This document shows, piece by piece, positions 1-7,137 of a DNA stretch of 64,000 nt. The DNA lies in assembly GCA_938092005.1 (NCBI GenBank), contig CALKOU010000014.1:1-64000 (forward strand), written 5' to 3'. The notes under the pieces were generated by a model. That model did no database searches. It saw nothing but the letters and a program-made list of their open reading frames with translations, and was not told the DNA's origin. Within the stretch, counting starts at the first letter, position 1. Every line of letters begins with the position of its first letter. The position numbers and the translations under genes are program-made. This DNA is from an uncultured Flavobacteriaceae bacterium. GTDB lineage: Bacteria; Bacteroidota; Bacteroidia; Flavobacteriales; Flavobacteriaceae.

Positions 1-91
1 CAGCTGTTAACGTTGTTTTCCCGTGATCAACGTGTCCAATGGTACCAATATTAAGGTGTGGTTTGGACCGATCAAAAGTTTCTTTAGCCAT
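1..91 (-). CDS. tuf: Elongation factor Tu, N-terminal fragment (cut by window edge)
   Basis: Only the first 30 codons are in the window. The reverse strand reads [12 protein letters not shown] followed by [10 protein letters not shown], which is the unmistakable EF-Tu start with the G1/P-loop (GHVDHGKT). EF-Tu delivers aminoacyl-tRNA to the ribosome as a GTPase. The ATG is at 89-91. Its usual upstream partners, the tRNA cluster at 1161-1666, lie about 1 kb away because two small genes sit between them. A -7 promoter box at 124-131 suggests that tuf can be transcribed on its own. Confidence 0.97.
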
Positions 92-123
92 AATAATGTA
101 CGTTTATTCTTTTAAAATGAGCG

Positions 124-131
124 CAAATATA
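124..131 (-). promoter_or_regulatory. -7 box upstream of tuf
   Basis: Reads TATATTTG on the minus strand, a perfect match to the Bacteroidota -7 consensus TAnnTTTG. It ends 32 nt before the tuf ATG. No TTG is seen at the usual distance upstream, so only the -7 element is supported. Confidence 0.6.
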
Positions 132-213
132 ATCTTTTCCTGTTTCAAAAACATAAATTAATAAAAAAAATGTGAAGATTTTTTGTATATTGGGTACTCC
201 TTAAAACTTAACC

Positions 214-405
214 ATGAAAACCAAAACCATAAACCTGCTCAGTATCCTCGCCGCTTTTGGCATGTTGGGTGCTGGAACCTTAGCCATTTACAATGAAGAA
301 TACCTTTACGCTGCTATAGGTATATACTTTATTTCAAAAGGATTTTTTGTGTTTTCGTTAATGCAAAAACTACAACATAAATCGAGCTGTAATTGCGCCC
401 ATTAG
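214..405 (+). CDS. Small two-helix membrane protein, unknown function
   Basis: 63 residues with two hydrophobic segments (roughly residues 7-25 and 30-50) and a short Cys/His-containing tail (SSCNCAH). I do not recognise a family with a known role. It starts with ATG and is the only plus-strand gene in the first 8.8 kb. It sits divergently from tuf, in the space where the tRNA cluster and tuf are normally adjacent in Bacteroidota. The composition looks like a real membrane protein, but expression is unproven. Confidence 0.6.
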   Translation: MKTKTINLLSILAAFGMLGAGTLAIYNEEYLYAAIGIYFISKGFFVFSLMQKLQHKSSCNCAH

Positions 406-422
406 CGAATTAAATTCTGGTT

Positions 423-1124
423 TTATTCCTTGATAAAAAAAAGCGTAATACTATCCGCATCAATAAAATATACACCAGAGTTCAGGCTTGAAACGTCTAT
501 TTTTTGACCTTCTGCAATGACACCAGACATTACCTTAGTTCCCAATACCGTATAAATGTGGTAATCCTCAGGCATTTTAAGATTATTCAACGCTATAAAA
601 TCTGAAGCAGGACTAGGGTAAATGTTGATTTTGGGATTGCTATCAACATCTAAAATACTTAGGTTTTGATTTGTGGAGCGTTCATAACTAAAACCTGCTC
701 CTTGTTGTCTTGTGCTCCACGAAAGTATTTTAAGGTCAATATAAATGTTATCTGAAATCAGATGCAGGACATAATTTTTACCAACCATATCTTTTACCCT
801 AACAGTATTATTACTCGTTTTTGGCGCAGCAGTCTTAAAATCAGTAAATGACAAATCACCGATGTTTGCTGTGGTTCCTTCTGCCCATTCTGTGTCCAGC
901 GGGCTATTATATCCATTGGTGGGTGCAGCAGTCTGCGATACAGCGTTATACAACACATTTTCAACGCCCCTTGTTAACCATACGTTTGGAGTAATCTTAT
1001 CTTGATTAACAGCCAGTGATGCGTTTCCATTATTGGGCTTTGTAAATGTAATGGTTGAACCTGTCCAAATAGTCTGAGCAATGACTGTGTAGGATGTAAT
1101 AAAAAAAAAGAAAAAATATCGCAA
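423..1124 (-). CDS. Secreted protein with type IX secretion C-terminal sorting domain
   Basis: About 233 residues: a hydrophobic N-terminus ending in VIAQ (signal peptide), a beta-rich middle of unknown function, and from about residue 165 a T9SS type A sorting domain (NPKINIYPSPASDF at its start, then a turn motif and SLNSGVYFI near the end). Such proteins cross the outer membrane through the type IX system and are released or anchored on the surface. The only in-frame start is TTG at 1122-1124, with a stop two codons upstream. The signal-peptide codons contain a run of nine A (plus strand 1101-1109), a possible slippage site. It lies downstream of the tRNA cluster and may be co-transcribed with it. 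Confidence 0.8.
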   Translation of the reverse strand: MRYFFFFFITSYTVIAQTIWTGSTITFTKPNNGNASLAVNQDKITPNVWLTRGVENVLYNAVSQTAAPTNGYNSPLDTEWAEGTTANIGDLSFTDFKTAAPKTSNNTVRVKDMVGKNYVLHLISDNIYIDLKILSWSTRQQGAGFSYERSTNQNLSILDVDSNPKINIYPSPASDFIALNNLKMPEDYHIYTVLGTKVMSGVIAEGQKIDVSSLNSGVYFIDADSITLFFIKE

Positions 1125-1160
1125 GCTGATCTAATTAGTAACTCAATGAAATAAAAGTAG

Positions 1161-1232
1161 AGCCAATGTCGAGATTTGAACTCGAGACCTCTTCCTTACC
1201 AAGGAAACGCTCTACCCCTGAGCTACATCGGC
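1161..1232 (-). tRNA. tRNA-Thr (GGU anticodon)
   Basis: Minus-strand cloverleaf of 72 nt. The acceptor arm GCCGATG pairs with CATTGGC, the D-arm is TAGCTCAGGGGTAGAGC, and the anticodon loop TTGGTAA gives GGT. The T-arm contains GTTCAAATC. CCA is not encoded. It is the fourth and last tRNA of the cluster. Confidence 0.97.
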
Positions 1233-1250
1233 GTTAAAGCTTTGAAGAAG

Positions 1251-1323
1251 AGCGGGAGACCGGGTTCGAACCGGCGACATTCAGCTTGGAAGGCTGACGC
1301 TCTACCAACTGAGCTACTCCCGC
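1251..1323 (-). tRNA. tRNA-Gly (UCC anticodon)
   Basis: Minus-strand cloverleaf of 73 nt. The acceptor GCGGGAG pairs with CTCCCGC, the anticodon loop CTTCCAA gives TCC, and the T-arm has GGTTCGAACC. CCA is not encoded. It is 18 nt upstream of tRNA-Thr(GGU) on the same strand. Confidence 0.97.
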
Positions 1324-1377
1324 AATTTTAATTCAATATTTCAAAAATAACGAATAATGCAATCATTATCCATTCAT

Positions 1378-1438
1378 GAGCGTCAAGACGCTCAACGCCA
1401 TTACCGAATAAAATATTCGGGCGGGTACCAATTGGCGT
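1378..1438. repeat. Cluster of perfect inverted repeats between tRNA-Gly and tRNA-Tyr
   Basis: Three dyads are packed into about 60 nt. GAGCGTC/GACGCTC (1378-1393) has only a 2-nt spacer. CCGAATA/TATTCGG (1404-1420) has a 3-nt loop. An outer pair ACGCCA/TGGCGT (1395-1400 and 1433-1438) encloses the second hairpin. All would form in the tRNA precursor. They could be processing signals, a weak terminator, or the remnant of a small repeat element. No T-run follows on either strand, so a simple intrinsic terminator is unlikely. Confidence 0.55.
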
Positions 1439-1467
1439 ACTGCCGCATAGTTACCCTTTGAGGTTTG

Positions 1468-1550
1468 TGGGGAGAGCAGGATTCGAACCTGCGAAGGTAA
1501 AAACCAACAGATTTACAGTCTGTCCTCGTTGGCCGCTTGAGTATCTCCCC
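1468..1550 (-). tRNA. tRNA-Tyr (GUA anticodon)
   Basis: Minus-strand class II tRNA of 83 nt. The acceptor GGGGAGA pairs with TCTCCCC with discriminator A, the anticodon loop CTGTAAA gives GTA, and the long variable arm characteristic of tRNA-Tyr is present. The T-arm has GGTTCGAATCC. CCA is not encoded. Confidence 0.97.
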
Positions 1551-1592
1551 TATTACAAAGAACAACACCCCACAAAGGGGTGAAAATTAAAG

Positions 1593-1666
1593 AGCCGATG
1601 GAGGGACTCGAACCCACGACCTGCTGATTACAAATCAGCTGCTCTAGCCAGCTGAGCTACATCGGC
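1593..1666 (-). tRNA. tRNA-Thr (UGU anticodon)
   Basis: Minus-strand cloverleaf of 74 nt. The acceptor GCCGATG pairs with CATCGGC, the anticodon loop TTTGTAA gives TGT, and the T-arm has GGGTTCGAGTCCC. CCA is not encoded. It is the first tRNA of the Thr-Tyr-Gly-Thr cluster that usually precedes tuf in this phylum. Confidence 0.97.
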
Positions 1667-1694
1667 ATCTACTCTTGATTTCCAAGAGCGGATG

Positions 1695-1725
1695 CAAATG
1701 TAACAATTAATTTATTTGGCTTCAA
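1695..1725 (-). promoter_or_regulatory. Promoter of the tRNA cluster
   Basis: On the minus strand TTG (1725-1723) is followed after 20 nt by TACATTTG (1702-1695). This matches the Bacteroidota -33/-7 promoter (TTG, about 19-20 nt, TAnnTTTG). Transcription would start near 1689, about 20 nt before tRNA-Thr(UGU). It lies just past the hpf stop, so the tRNAs need not depend on read-through. Confidence 0.75.
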
Positions 1726-1730
1726 AAAAA

Positions 1731-2045
1731 TTAAACCCCATTTTGATAAGAACGCAATTGTTTTTCTTTATAACGGATAAGCAAACGCTCAACAGCTCTG
1801 GAAGCAGCGTCAATTGCCTCTTCAAACGTATTGCTTTCTTTCTTTACCATTAGGGTGTCTCCAGGGATTTTTACCTTTATTTCGACCTGTTTGCCACGCT
1901 TAGACGCTGATTTCTCAAGCTTCATATATAAATCTGTAGCTAAAATTTTCCCGTAGTAATGAGGATATTTATCAATCCGTTTGGAAATAAAATGTTTGAG
2001 TTTAGACTTAATTGAAAAATTAACAGCCTGAATTGTTAGTCGCAT
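1731..2045 (-). CDS. hpf: Ribosome hibernation promoting factor, short HPF/RaiA family
   Basis: 104 residues beginning MRLTIQAVNF. It shows the HPF fold pattern: an N-terminal strand, a long basic helix, EIKVKIPGDTLMVKKES, then EEAIDAASRAVERL. HPF binds the 30S decoding region in stationary phase and promotes inactive ribosome dimers or protects idle ribosomes. The reading frame extends upstream to 2090, but family length favours the internal ATG at 2043-2045. It lies 41 nt downstream of xerC and immediately before the tRNA cluster, the usual order in this phylum. Confidence 0.93.
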   Translation of the reverse strand: MRLTIQAVNFSIKSKLKHFISKRIDKYPHYYGKILATDLYMKLEKSASKRGKQVEIKVKIPGDTLMVKKESNTFEEAIDAASRAVERLLIRYKEKQLRSYQNGV

Positions 2046-2086
2046 AAAATGAATTTTAAAGTTATTAAGGGCTGGCCTGGCGGTGC

Positions 2087-2977
2087 TCACTTTTTAGCTC
2101 TTGGGTGCGCAGCACGGTAGGCATCTTGCACTTTGGGGAGCTGTACTTTAATGTATTCTTGTGTTGCAGCCAAGCTTGCGTGGCCAAGAATTTCCTTGAC
2201 CACGTTGATGTCTGCACCAGCGTCTAACATGTGTGTAGCAAAACTATGCCGCAAAACATGTGGCGAGGTGCTTATCTTATTAGATACTCCTCTAAAGTAC
2301 GTTTTTATTAAACGATAAACAAATGATGGGTATGCTTTTTTACCTTTATCGGTAATCAACAAGAAGGGGTGTGTATTGGCTTCTTGAAGGATATTACGTT
2401 GTTTAACGTATTGAGATATTGTCTCGGATAATGACGGAATCATGGGTACAATACGCTCTTTATTACGCTTTCCTAATACACGAAGCTGCTGTTGTGCCCA
2501 GTCTATATCAGAACATTTTAAGCCGATAAGCTCTGCTTGTCGCATTCCCGTACTGTACAGGAGCTCAATAGCTGTTGCGTCGCGTAAACCTGAAAACGAT
2601 GTACGATCTATACTTTCGAGAACTACATCAACCTCTGAAACAGCAAAGGGAACAATAAGTGCTTTTGTAGCTTTTAACGATTTGTGTTGAGCAAAAGGAT
2701 GTGCTTCAATAGCCCCTATTTTTTGAAAATAGAAGTAAAACGATTTGAGTGCTGAACATTTCCGATTAATACTACGCAACGTCAAACCACGCTTAGACAA
2801 CACAATGATGTAGTCGCGAAGCATGACATAATGTACTTCTAACAAATCATGCAATTCGTACGTGTTAAGGCAATGCGATGCAAAGTCACGAATGTCGTTG
2901 CGATAGGCTCGAAGCGTATGCTCGGAATAGTTTTTTTCAGATGATAAATAGCGTAGAAACGCAGCCACGTTGTCCAT
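2087..2977 (-). CDS. xerC: Tyrosine recombinase XerC
   Basis: 296 residues. The N-terminal core-binding SAM-like domain covers roughly residues 1-85 and the catalytic domain the rest. The tyrosine recombinase residues are all visible: Arg146 (TGMRQAEL), Lys170 (LGKRNKERIVP), His240 and Arg243 (HVLRHS), His266 (LGHAS) and the nucleophile Tyr275 (TQEYIKV). Xer recombinases resolve chromosome dimers at dif. The position between rpsU and hpf marks this as the housekeeping gene and not a phage or island integrase. The gap to rpsU is 22 nt, so the two are likely co-transcribed. Confidence 0.95.
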   Translation of the reverse strand: MDNVAAFLRYLSSEKNYSEHTLRAYRNDIRDFASHCLNTYELHDLLEVHYVMLRDYIIVLSKRGLTLRSINRKCSALKSFYFYFQKIGAIEAHPFAQHKSLKATKALIVPFAVSEVDVVLESIDRTSFSGLRDATAIELLYSTGMRQAELIGLKCSDIDWAQQQLRVLGKRNKERIVPMIPSLSETISQYVKQRNILQEANTHPFLLITDKGKKAYPSFVYRLIKTYFRGVSNKISTSPHVLRHSFATHMLDAGADINVVKEILGHASLAATQEYIKVQLPKVQDAYRAAHPRAKK

Positions 2978-2999
2978 TAGGACAAGTTACAAAAAGAAA

Positions 3000-3194
3000 T
3001 TAAACGTCTTCTTGGTCGCGGAGGTGCTGGATGTATGCCGCTTTTTGAACTTCTGCACGACGCGAAACCGATGGTTTCGTAAACGTCTGACGTTCGCGAA
3101 GCTGACGCATGGTTCCTGTTCTATCAAATTTACGTTTGAATCGCTTTAGTGCGCGATCGATATTTTCACCGTCTTTTATTGGAATTATTAACAT
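3000..3194 (-). CDS. rpsU: 30S ribosomal protein bS21
   Basis: 64 residues beginning MLIIPIKDGENIDRALKRFK, with the usual basic tail (FTKPSVSRRAEVQKAAY). bS21 binds the 30S platform. In studied Flavobacteriia it helps sequester the 3' tail of 16S rRNA, which explains why most genes there lack a Shine-Dalgarno. Here the gene itself carries a full Shine-Dalgarno at 3201-3208, consistent with autoregulation. It is probably the first gene of an rpsU-xerC-hpf unit. Confidence 0.97.
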   Translation of the reverse strand: MLIIPIKDGENIDRALKRFKRKFDRTGTMRQLRERQTFTKPSVSRRAEVQKAAYIQHLRDQEDV

Positions 3195-3200
3195 GAACCT

Positions 3201-3208
3201 AACCTCCT
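3201..3208 (-). promoter_or_regulatory. Strong Shine-Dalgarno of rpsU
   Basis: The minus strand reads AGGAGGTT, an 8-nt perfect complement to the anti-Shine-Dalgarno, ending 6 nt before the rpsU ATG. I saw no other site this strong in the window. In this phylum that marks genes thought to be controlled by the state of the ribosomal anti-Shine-Dalgarno. Confidence 0.85.
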
Positions 3209-3226
3209 CTCTTTAGAATTAAGCGG

Positions 3227-3234
3227 CAAATATA
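3227..3234 (-). promoter_or_regulatory. -7 box of the rpsU-xerC-hpf unit
   Basis: The minus strand reads TATATTTG, a perfect TAnnTTTG match ending 32 nt before the rpsU ATG. This leaves room for a short leader that carries the Shine-Dalgarno. Confidence 0.65.
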
Positions 3235-3259
3235 ATGGTTATTATAAGAACCTACTACC

Positions 3260-4423
3260 TTATTTTAAAATTTGTTTTGCGATAACTACTTTTTGAATTT
3301 CAGATGTTCCCTCACCAATGGTACACAACTTAGAATCACGCAAGTATTTTTCTACTGGAAAGTCCTTAGAATACCCATATCCTCCAAATATCTGTACGGA
3401 TTCATTAGCAACTCGAACACATGTTTCAGATGCATACAATTTACACATGGCGCTTATTTTAGTCATACGCTTGCCCATATTTTTCTCATAGCATGCTTTG
3501 TGCATTAACAACTCAGAAGCTTCGATATCAGTTGCCATTTGTGCTAATTTAAACGAAATACCTTGGAAAGAATTAATAGGTTTTCCAAACTGTACACGCT
3601 CAGATGAATATTTTAGAGAAGCCTCGTAAGCACCCCTAGCAATACCCAATGATAAAGCTGCAATTGAAATACGCCCTCCGTCCAATATTTTCATAGACTG
3701 AATAAACCCATCTCCAATAGCGCCCAATCGGTTTTCATCTGGTATACGACACTGGTCAAAAACAAGTTCTGCGGTTTCAGAAGCACGCATACCAAGTTTA
3801 TTTTCTTTTTTACCAGCATAAAAACCCGGTGTGCCGCGTTCAATAGCAAATGCAGACATGCCGTGACTATCGCCTTTCTCGCCTGTACGCACCACTACCA
3901 CTGCAATATCTCCGCTACTACCATGTGTAATAAAGTTCTTGGTACCGTTGATAATCCAATCATCTCCGTCTTGAACTGCAGTTGCGTTCATACCCCCAGC
4001 ATCAGAACCGGTGTTATGCTCGGTTAGCCCCCAGGCGCCAATCCATTCTCCAGATGCAAGCTTAGGCAACCAACGTTGTTTCTGATCTTCAGTGCCAAAT
4101 TGTAATATATGGTTGGTACACAGGGAATTGTGTGCCGCTATCGAAAGCCCAATGGAGGGATCAATCTTTGAAATTTCTTCAATAATAGCGGTATACTCAA
4201 AATACCCTAGACCTGCACCGCCATAGGTTTCAGGAACTAGAATACCCATAAATCCCATAGAACCAGCGTGATGCAATAATTCTTTTGGGAAAAACTGGCG
4301 TTCATCCCAGTCCATTACATGTGGGGCAATGTATTGCTGCGCAAAATCGCGAGCAGCATCTGCCACAAGTTTGTGGGTTTCTCCTAACTCAAAAGAAGGA
4401 CCCGATTGTATTTCAGTTTTCAT
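3260..4423 (-). CDS. Acyl-CoA dehydrogenase (FAD-dependent)
   Basis: 387 residues, the normal length for the family. It shows the family signatures: [14 protein letters not shown] (FAD/substrate binding), the mid-domain GTKNFITHG, and near the C-terminus [19 protein letters not shown] with IGEGTSEIQ, which holds the catalytic glutamate region. It oxidises acyl-CoA thioesters to enoyl-CoA, passing electrons to ETF. Chain-length specificity cannot be read safely, but short-chain or glutaryl-type substrates are plausible. It starts at ATG 4423, 2 nt after the upstream gene's stop. Confidence 0.92.
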   Translation of the reverse strand: MKTEIQSGPSFELGETHKLVADAARDFAQQYIAPHVMDWDERQFFPKELLHHAGSMGFMGILVPETYGGAGLGYFEYTAIIEEISKIDPSIGLSIAAHNSLCTNHILQFGTEDQKQRWLPKLASGEWIGAWGLTEHNTGSDAGGMNATAVQDGDDWIINGTKNFITHGSSGDIAVVVVRTGEKGDSHGMSAFAIERGTPGFYAGKKENKLGMRASETAELVFDQCRIPDENRLGAIGDGFIQSMKILDGGRISIAALSLGIARGAYEASLKYSSERVQFGKPINSFQGISFKLAQMATDIEASELLMHKACYEKNMGKRMTKISAMCKLYASETCVRVANESVQIFGGYGYSKDFPVEKYLRDSKLCTIGEGTSEIQKVVIAKQILK

Positions 4424-4425
4424 AG

Positions 4426-5271
4426 CTAATTAAAAAGCAAATATAAAGATAATCTAGCTTTTTTAATGGAATCTAGCTGCTCAATAGCTGCTAGGTCATC
4501 CCAAGTTGTTAAGGAATCTTGCTGCGTTCTGGTGGCTACAATCCTACTTGCTAAGGATGCACTGATGTAGGGCAATTCAGAAAGTTGTGCAATGGTCATG
4601 TGATTGATATTCTGTTTCTTAACTTCAGGAATTGAGTCAAGCTTAAAGTGTTCCCAAATCCGCTGTTGAGTTTCGTGTTTTAATCCCCACACATCGCCTA
4701 ATTGATCTACAACCAAAAATCCATCTAACTGATTACGAAAATCAACAATACGTTGCGCAAACACCTGCCCTATACCATAGACTTTTTGCAAATCTGCCAT
4801 CGTAGCTGCATTCAATTCTTTTTTAGGTTGCTTTTTTAATGCTTTCTTGAACACACGCAGCGTTGGTAATTTCAAATATGGACGAATACGCAAGACGTCT
4901 TCATCAGGCAATCCTGTAACTTGCTGAAAGTCTTGAATCGTCTGGATATACTTATGAGAAGCACGATACGCACGAATGCTGTGTACCACTTTCATTGAAA
5001 TACCGAGCTGATAGGCTTTGAAATCTGTTATATAGTTTGGATTAAAGGGGTAAATCGTATCCTTTTTTGCAATAGCATCAGAAGTGTTTGATTTTAAAGA
5101 ATCTACAAGCTGTTGTGTTTTCTCATCAAGTACAAGCGATTGATCAAGCTTAGATTGCCACTCAGAAAGGAATAAAATGCCTAGATGGAGCACCCCAAAT
5201 AAAACAAGCGTCCACAACACACCGCTCCGTTGTACTTTAGGAAATTTATAAAAAGAATTTGGGGGAGTCAC
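4426..5271 (-). CDS. Membrane-anchored helix-hairpin-helix (ComEA-like) protein
   Basis: 281 residues. One N-terminal membrane segment (about residues 16-36, VLWTLVLFGVLHLGILFL) is followed by repeated helix-hairpin-helix units: the region around TIQDFQQVTGLPDEDVLRI, then LNAATMADLQKVYGIGQVFA, then INHMTIAQLSELPYISASLA. HhH motifs bind DNA without sequence specificity. ComEA-type proteins bind incoming DNA at the envelope during transformation. The role here is inferred from domain content only. It is part of a minus-strand run between the AGCS symporter and the acyl-CoA dehydrogenase. Confidence 0.8.
   Translation of the reverse strand: MTPPNSFYKFPKVQRSGVLWTLVLFGVLHLGILFLSEWQSKLDQSLVLDEKTQQLVDSLKSNTSDAIAKKDTIYPFNPNYITDFKAYQLGISMKVVHSIRAYRASHKYIQTIQDFQQVTGLPDEDVLRIRPYLKLPTLRVFKKALKKQPKKELNAATMADLQKVYGIGQVFAQRIVDFRNQLDGFLVVDQLGDVWGLKHETQQRIWEHFKLDSIPEVKKQNINHMTIAQLSELPYISASLASRIVATRTQQDSLTTWDDLAAIEQLDSIKKARLSLYLLFN
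4438..4445 (-). promoter_or_regulatory. -7 box upstream of the acyl-CoA dehydrogenase
   Basis: The minus strand reads TATATTTG 14 nt before the start codon, inside the 3' end of the upstream helix-hairpin-helix gene. It is a candidate internal promoter. No clear -33 element was located. Confidence 0.5.
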
Positions 5272-5285
5272 ATGTTTGTTATGAG

Positions 5286-6884
5286 TTAAGCTTTAGTTCG
5301 AATAGCGTTGAGGTAACGATTGAGTTCTTTTTTCACCACTGGGAATAATAAGTAAAGACCTATCATATTAGGGAATACAAGCGCCAAAATCATGGCGTCG
5401 GAAAATGTCCATACGGCAGACATGTCTCCTGCTGCTCCAATAACAATAAAAGCTAAAAACAAAAGCTTGTACGTGAGGTCAGCTAATTTGCTTTTCCCAA
5501 AAATAAACATCCAAGATTGTAATCCGTAGTAAGACCATGAGATCATGGTAGAAATCGCAAACAGCACAACAGCTATTGTTAGGAATGGCCCTGAAAATGA
5601 AATGTATTTTGCAAAGGCCGCAGCTGTAATTCCAGCACCCTCAACGGCTTCGCCATTTATAAGTACAACGCCATTCTGCCCTCCATAAGCAAATACAGAG
5701 TTATCGCCATTAAAAATAATAATAACAAGTGCTGTCATCGTACAAATAACAACCGTATCTATAAAAGGTTCAAGCAAGGCGACCAACCCCTCAGAGGCAG
5801 CATATTTTGTTTTTACAGCCGAGTGCGCAATAGAAGCTGATCCTGCACCTGCTTCATTTGAAAAAGCAGCACGTCTAAACCCTGTAATTAACACGCCCAG
5901 CAACCCCCCAAGACCTGCTTGTGGGCTAAACGCTTGGTAAAAGATTTGTCCGAAAGCATCATCGACGTAGCTAAAGTTTGTCAAAATAATATATAAGCAA
6001 GCTCCAATGTACAACGCTGCCATTAAGGGCACCACTTTTTCGGTTACAGAAGCAATACGCTTGATTCCTCCAATGATGATGATCCCAACAAAAACCATCA
6101 TAATAAGACCAATAATCGTTCGTGCGCTACCGCCTGTCATACCAAATGAATCAACAAGTTGCATGGCTGCTTGATTAGATTGTGCGGCATTACCTCCACC
6201 AAAAGAGGCCCCTACACACAAAATCGCAAATACGACAGCTAAAAATTGTCCAAGTTTTGCAAACCCACGTTCCTTAAGTCCTTTTGTAAGGTAGTACATA
6301 GGTCCTCCATAAACGGTTCCGTCTTCTCCTACATCCCGATATTTTACACCGAGTGTACATTCAACAAATTTGGTTGACATGCCAATAAGCCCACATAAAA
6401 TCATCCAGAAAGTAGCACCAGGTCCACCCACAGCAATGGCAAGCGCAACACCTGCTATGTTTCCATTGCCTACGGTTCCTGATACCGCAGTTGCCAACGC
6501 TTGAAAATGACTAACTTCTCCTTCCTGACTCTCATCTTTAATGGTATCAACTATATCACCATCCGCTACATTAACAGCTGTTTTTTCTGACACTGAATGA
6601 TGATCCAACTCATCATACTTACCACGAACAACACCAATAGCTAAGGGAAAACGACGCACATTGATAAATCCAAAATAAACGGTAAAAAATAATGCGCCTC
6701 CAACAAGTAAGAAAATGATTGTTGGTATTTCAGTTCCGGGAAAATTATGAAGAACTACACTACCCCACCAATCTGCAATGGGAGTAAACGCTTCGTTAAT
6801 ACGCTCGTCTATCCCTTTTTCGGTAGTTTGAGCTGTTAGCGGAAGACAAAAAAAAGTTATAATAAGTGTGACAAAGTATTTCAT
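5286..6884 (-). CDS. Alanine/glycine:cation symporter (AGCS family)
   Basis: 532 residues with about 10-11 membrane segments. It shows AGCS signatures such as GNGNIAGVALAIAVGGPGA and the TKFVECTLGVKYR region, plus GFRRAAFSNEAGAGSA in the middle. These proteins couple Na+ (or H+) entry to uptake of alanine or glycine. The N-terminus resembles a signal peptide (MKYFVTLIITFFCLPLTAQ) ahead of the first core helix. A soluble loop at about residues 85-120 is longer than usual. It starts at ATG 6884, just downstream of the PspC-like gene. Confidence 0.92.
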   Translation of the reverse strand: MKYFVTLIITFFCLPLTAQTTEKGIDERINEAFTPIADWWGSVVLHNFPGTEIPTIIFLLVGGALFFTVYFGFINVRRFPLAIGVVRGKYDELDHHSVSEKTAVNVADGDIVDTIKDESQEGEVSHFQALATAVSGTVGNGNIAGVALAIAVGGPGATFWMILCGLIGMSTKFVECTLGVKYRDVGEDGTVYGGPMYYLTKGLKERGFAKLGQFLAVVFAILCVGASFGGGNAAQSNQAAMQLVDSFGMTGGSARTIIGLIMMVFVGIIIIGGIKRIASVTEKVVPLMAALYIGACLYIILTNFSYVDDAFGQIFYQAFSPQAGLGGLLGVLITGFRRAAFSNEAGAGSASIAHSAVKTKYAASEGLVALLEPFIDTVVICTMTALVIIIFNGDNSVFAYGGQNGVVLINGEAVEGAGITAAAFAKYISFSGPFLTIAVVLFAISTMISWSYYGLQSWMFIFGKSKLADLTYKLLFLAFIVIGAAGDMSAVWTFSDAMILALVFPNMIGLYLLFPVVKKELNRYLNAIRTKA

Positions 6885-6896
6885 AAAATGTGTGAA

Positions 6897-7124
6897 TTAT
6901 AAATCAAAAACAGATGAGCGTTTTGCAAATAAAAAATCTTTCATTCTGAGCCAAAAGGCAAAAACCAAATATAATGCAAAGCCAACACCTAATGAAAAGA
7001 AGCTAAGGTATATGAAGAAAATACGAACGTTCTTTGCTTTCATACCCAAGCGCTCTGCCAAGCGAGAACAAACTTCAAAACCGCGTTTTTCTAAAAAATA
7101 GCGTAACTCATGTAAAAAACTCAT
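6897..7124 (-). CDS. PspC-like small membrane protein
   Basis: 75 residues. A basic N-terminal part (GFEVCSRLAERLGMKAKNVRIFFIY) resembles the PspC domain and runs into one hydrophobic segment (about residues 33-60). Proteins of this type are common in Flavobacteriia and are often labelled stress-responsive transcriptional regulators by homology to the phage-shock PspC. No DNA-binding domain is visible, and a membrane role is more likely. The ATG at 7122-7124 lies only 4 nt after a perfect -7 box. Confidence 0.8.
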   Translation of the reverse strand: MSFLHELRYFLEKRGFEVCSRLAERLGMKAKNVRIFFIYLSFFSLGVGFALYLVFAFWLRMKDFLFAKRSSVFDL

Positions 7125-7128
7125 TGAA

Positions 7129-7136
7129 CAAATGTA
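7129..7136 (-). promoter_or_regulatory. -7 box placing the pspC-like start near +1
   Basis: The minus strand reads TACATTTG and ends 4 nt before the ATG of the pspC-like gene. The usual initiation distance puts the first transcribed base at or next to the A of ATG, so a leaderless mRNA is predicted. Confidence 0.6.
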
Positions 7137-7137
7137 A

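Noticed and set aside
2087-2977. Tyrosine recombinase as a possible integrase for the accessory island
   Set aside because: Its position between rpsU and hpf and its full XerC pattern mark it as the housekeeping dimer-resolution enzyme. It is also 53 kb from the island.
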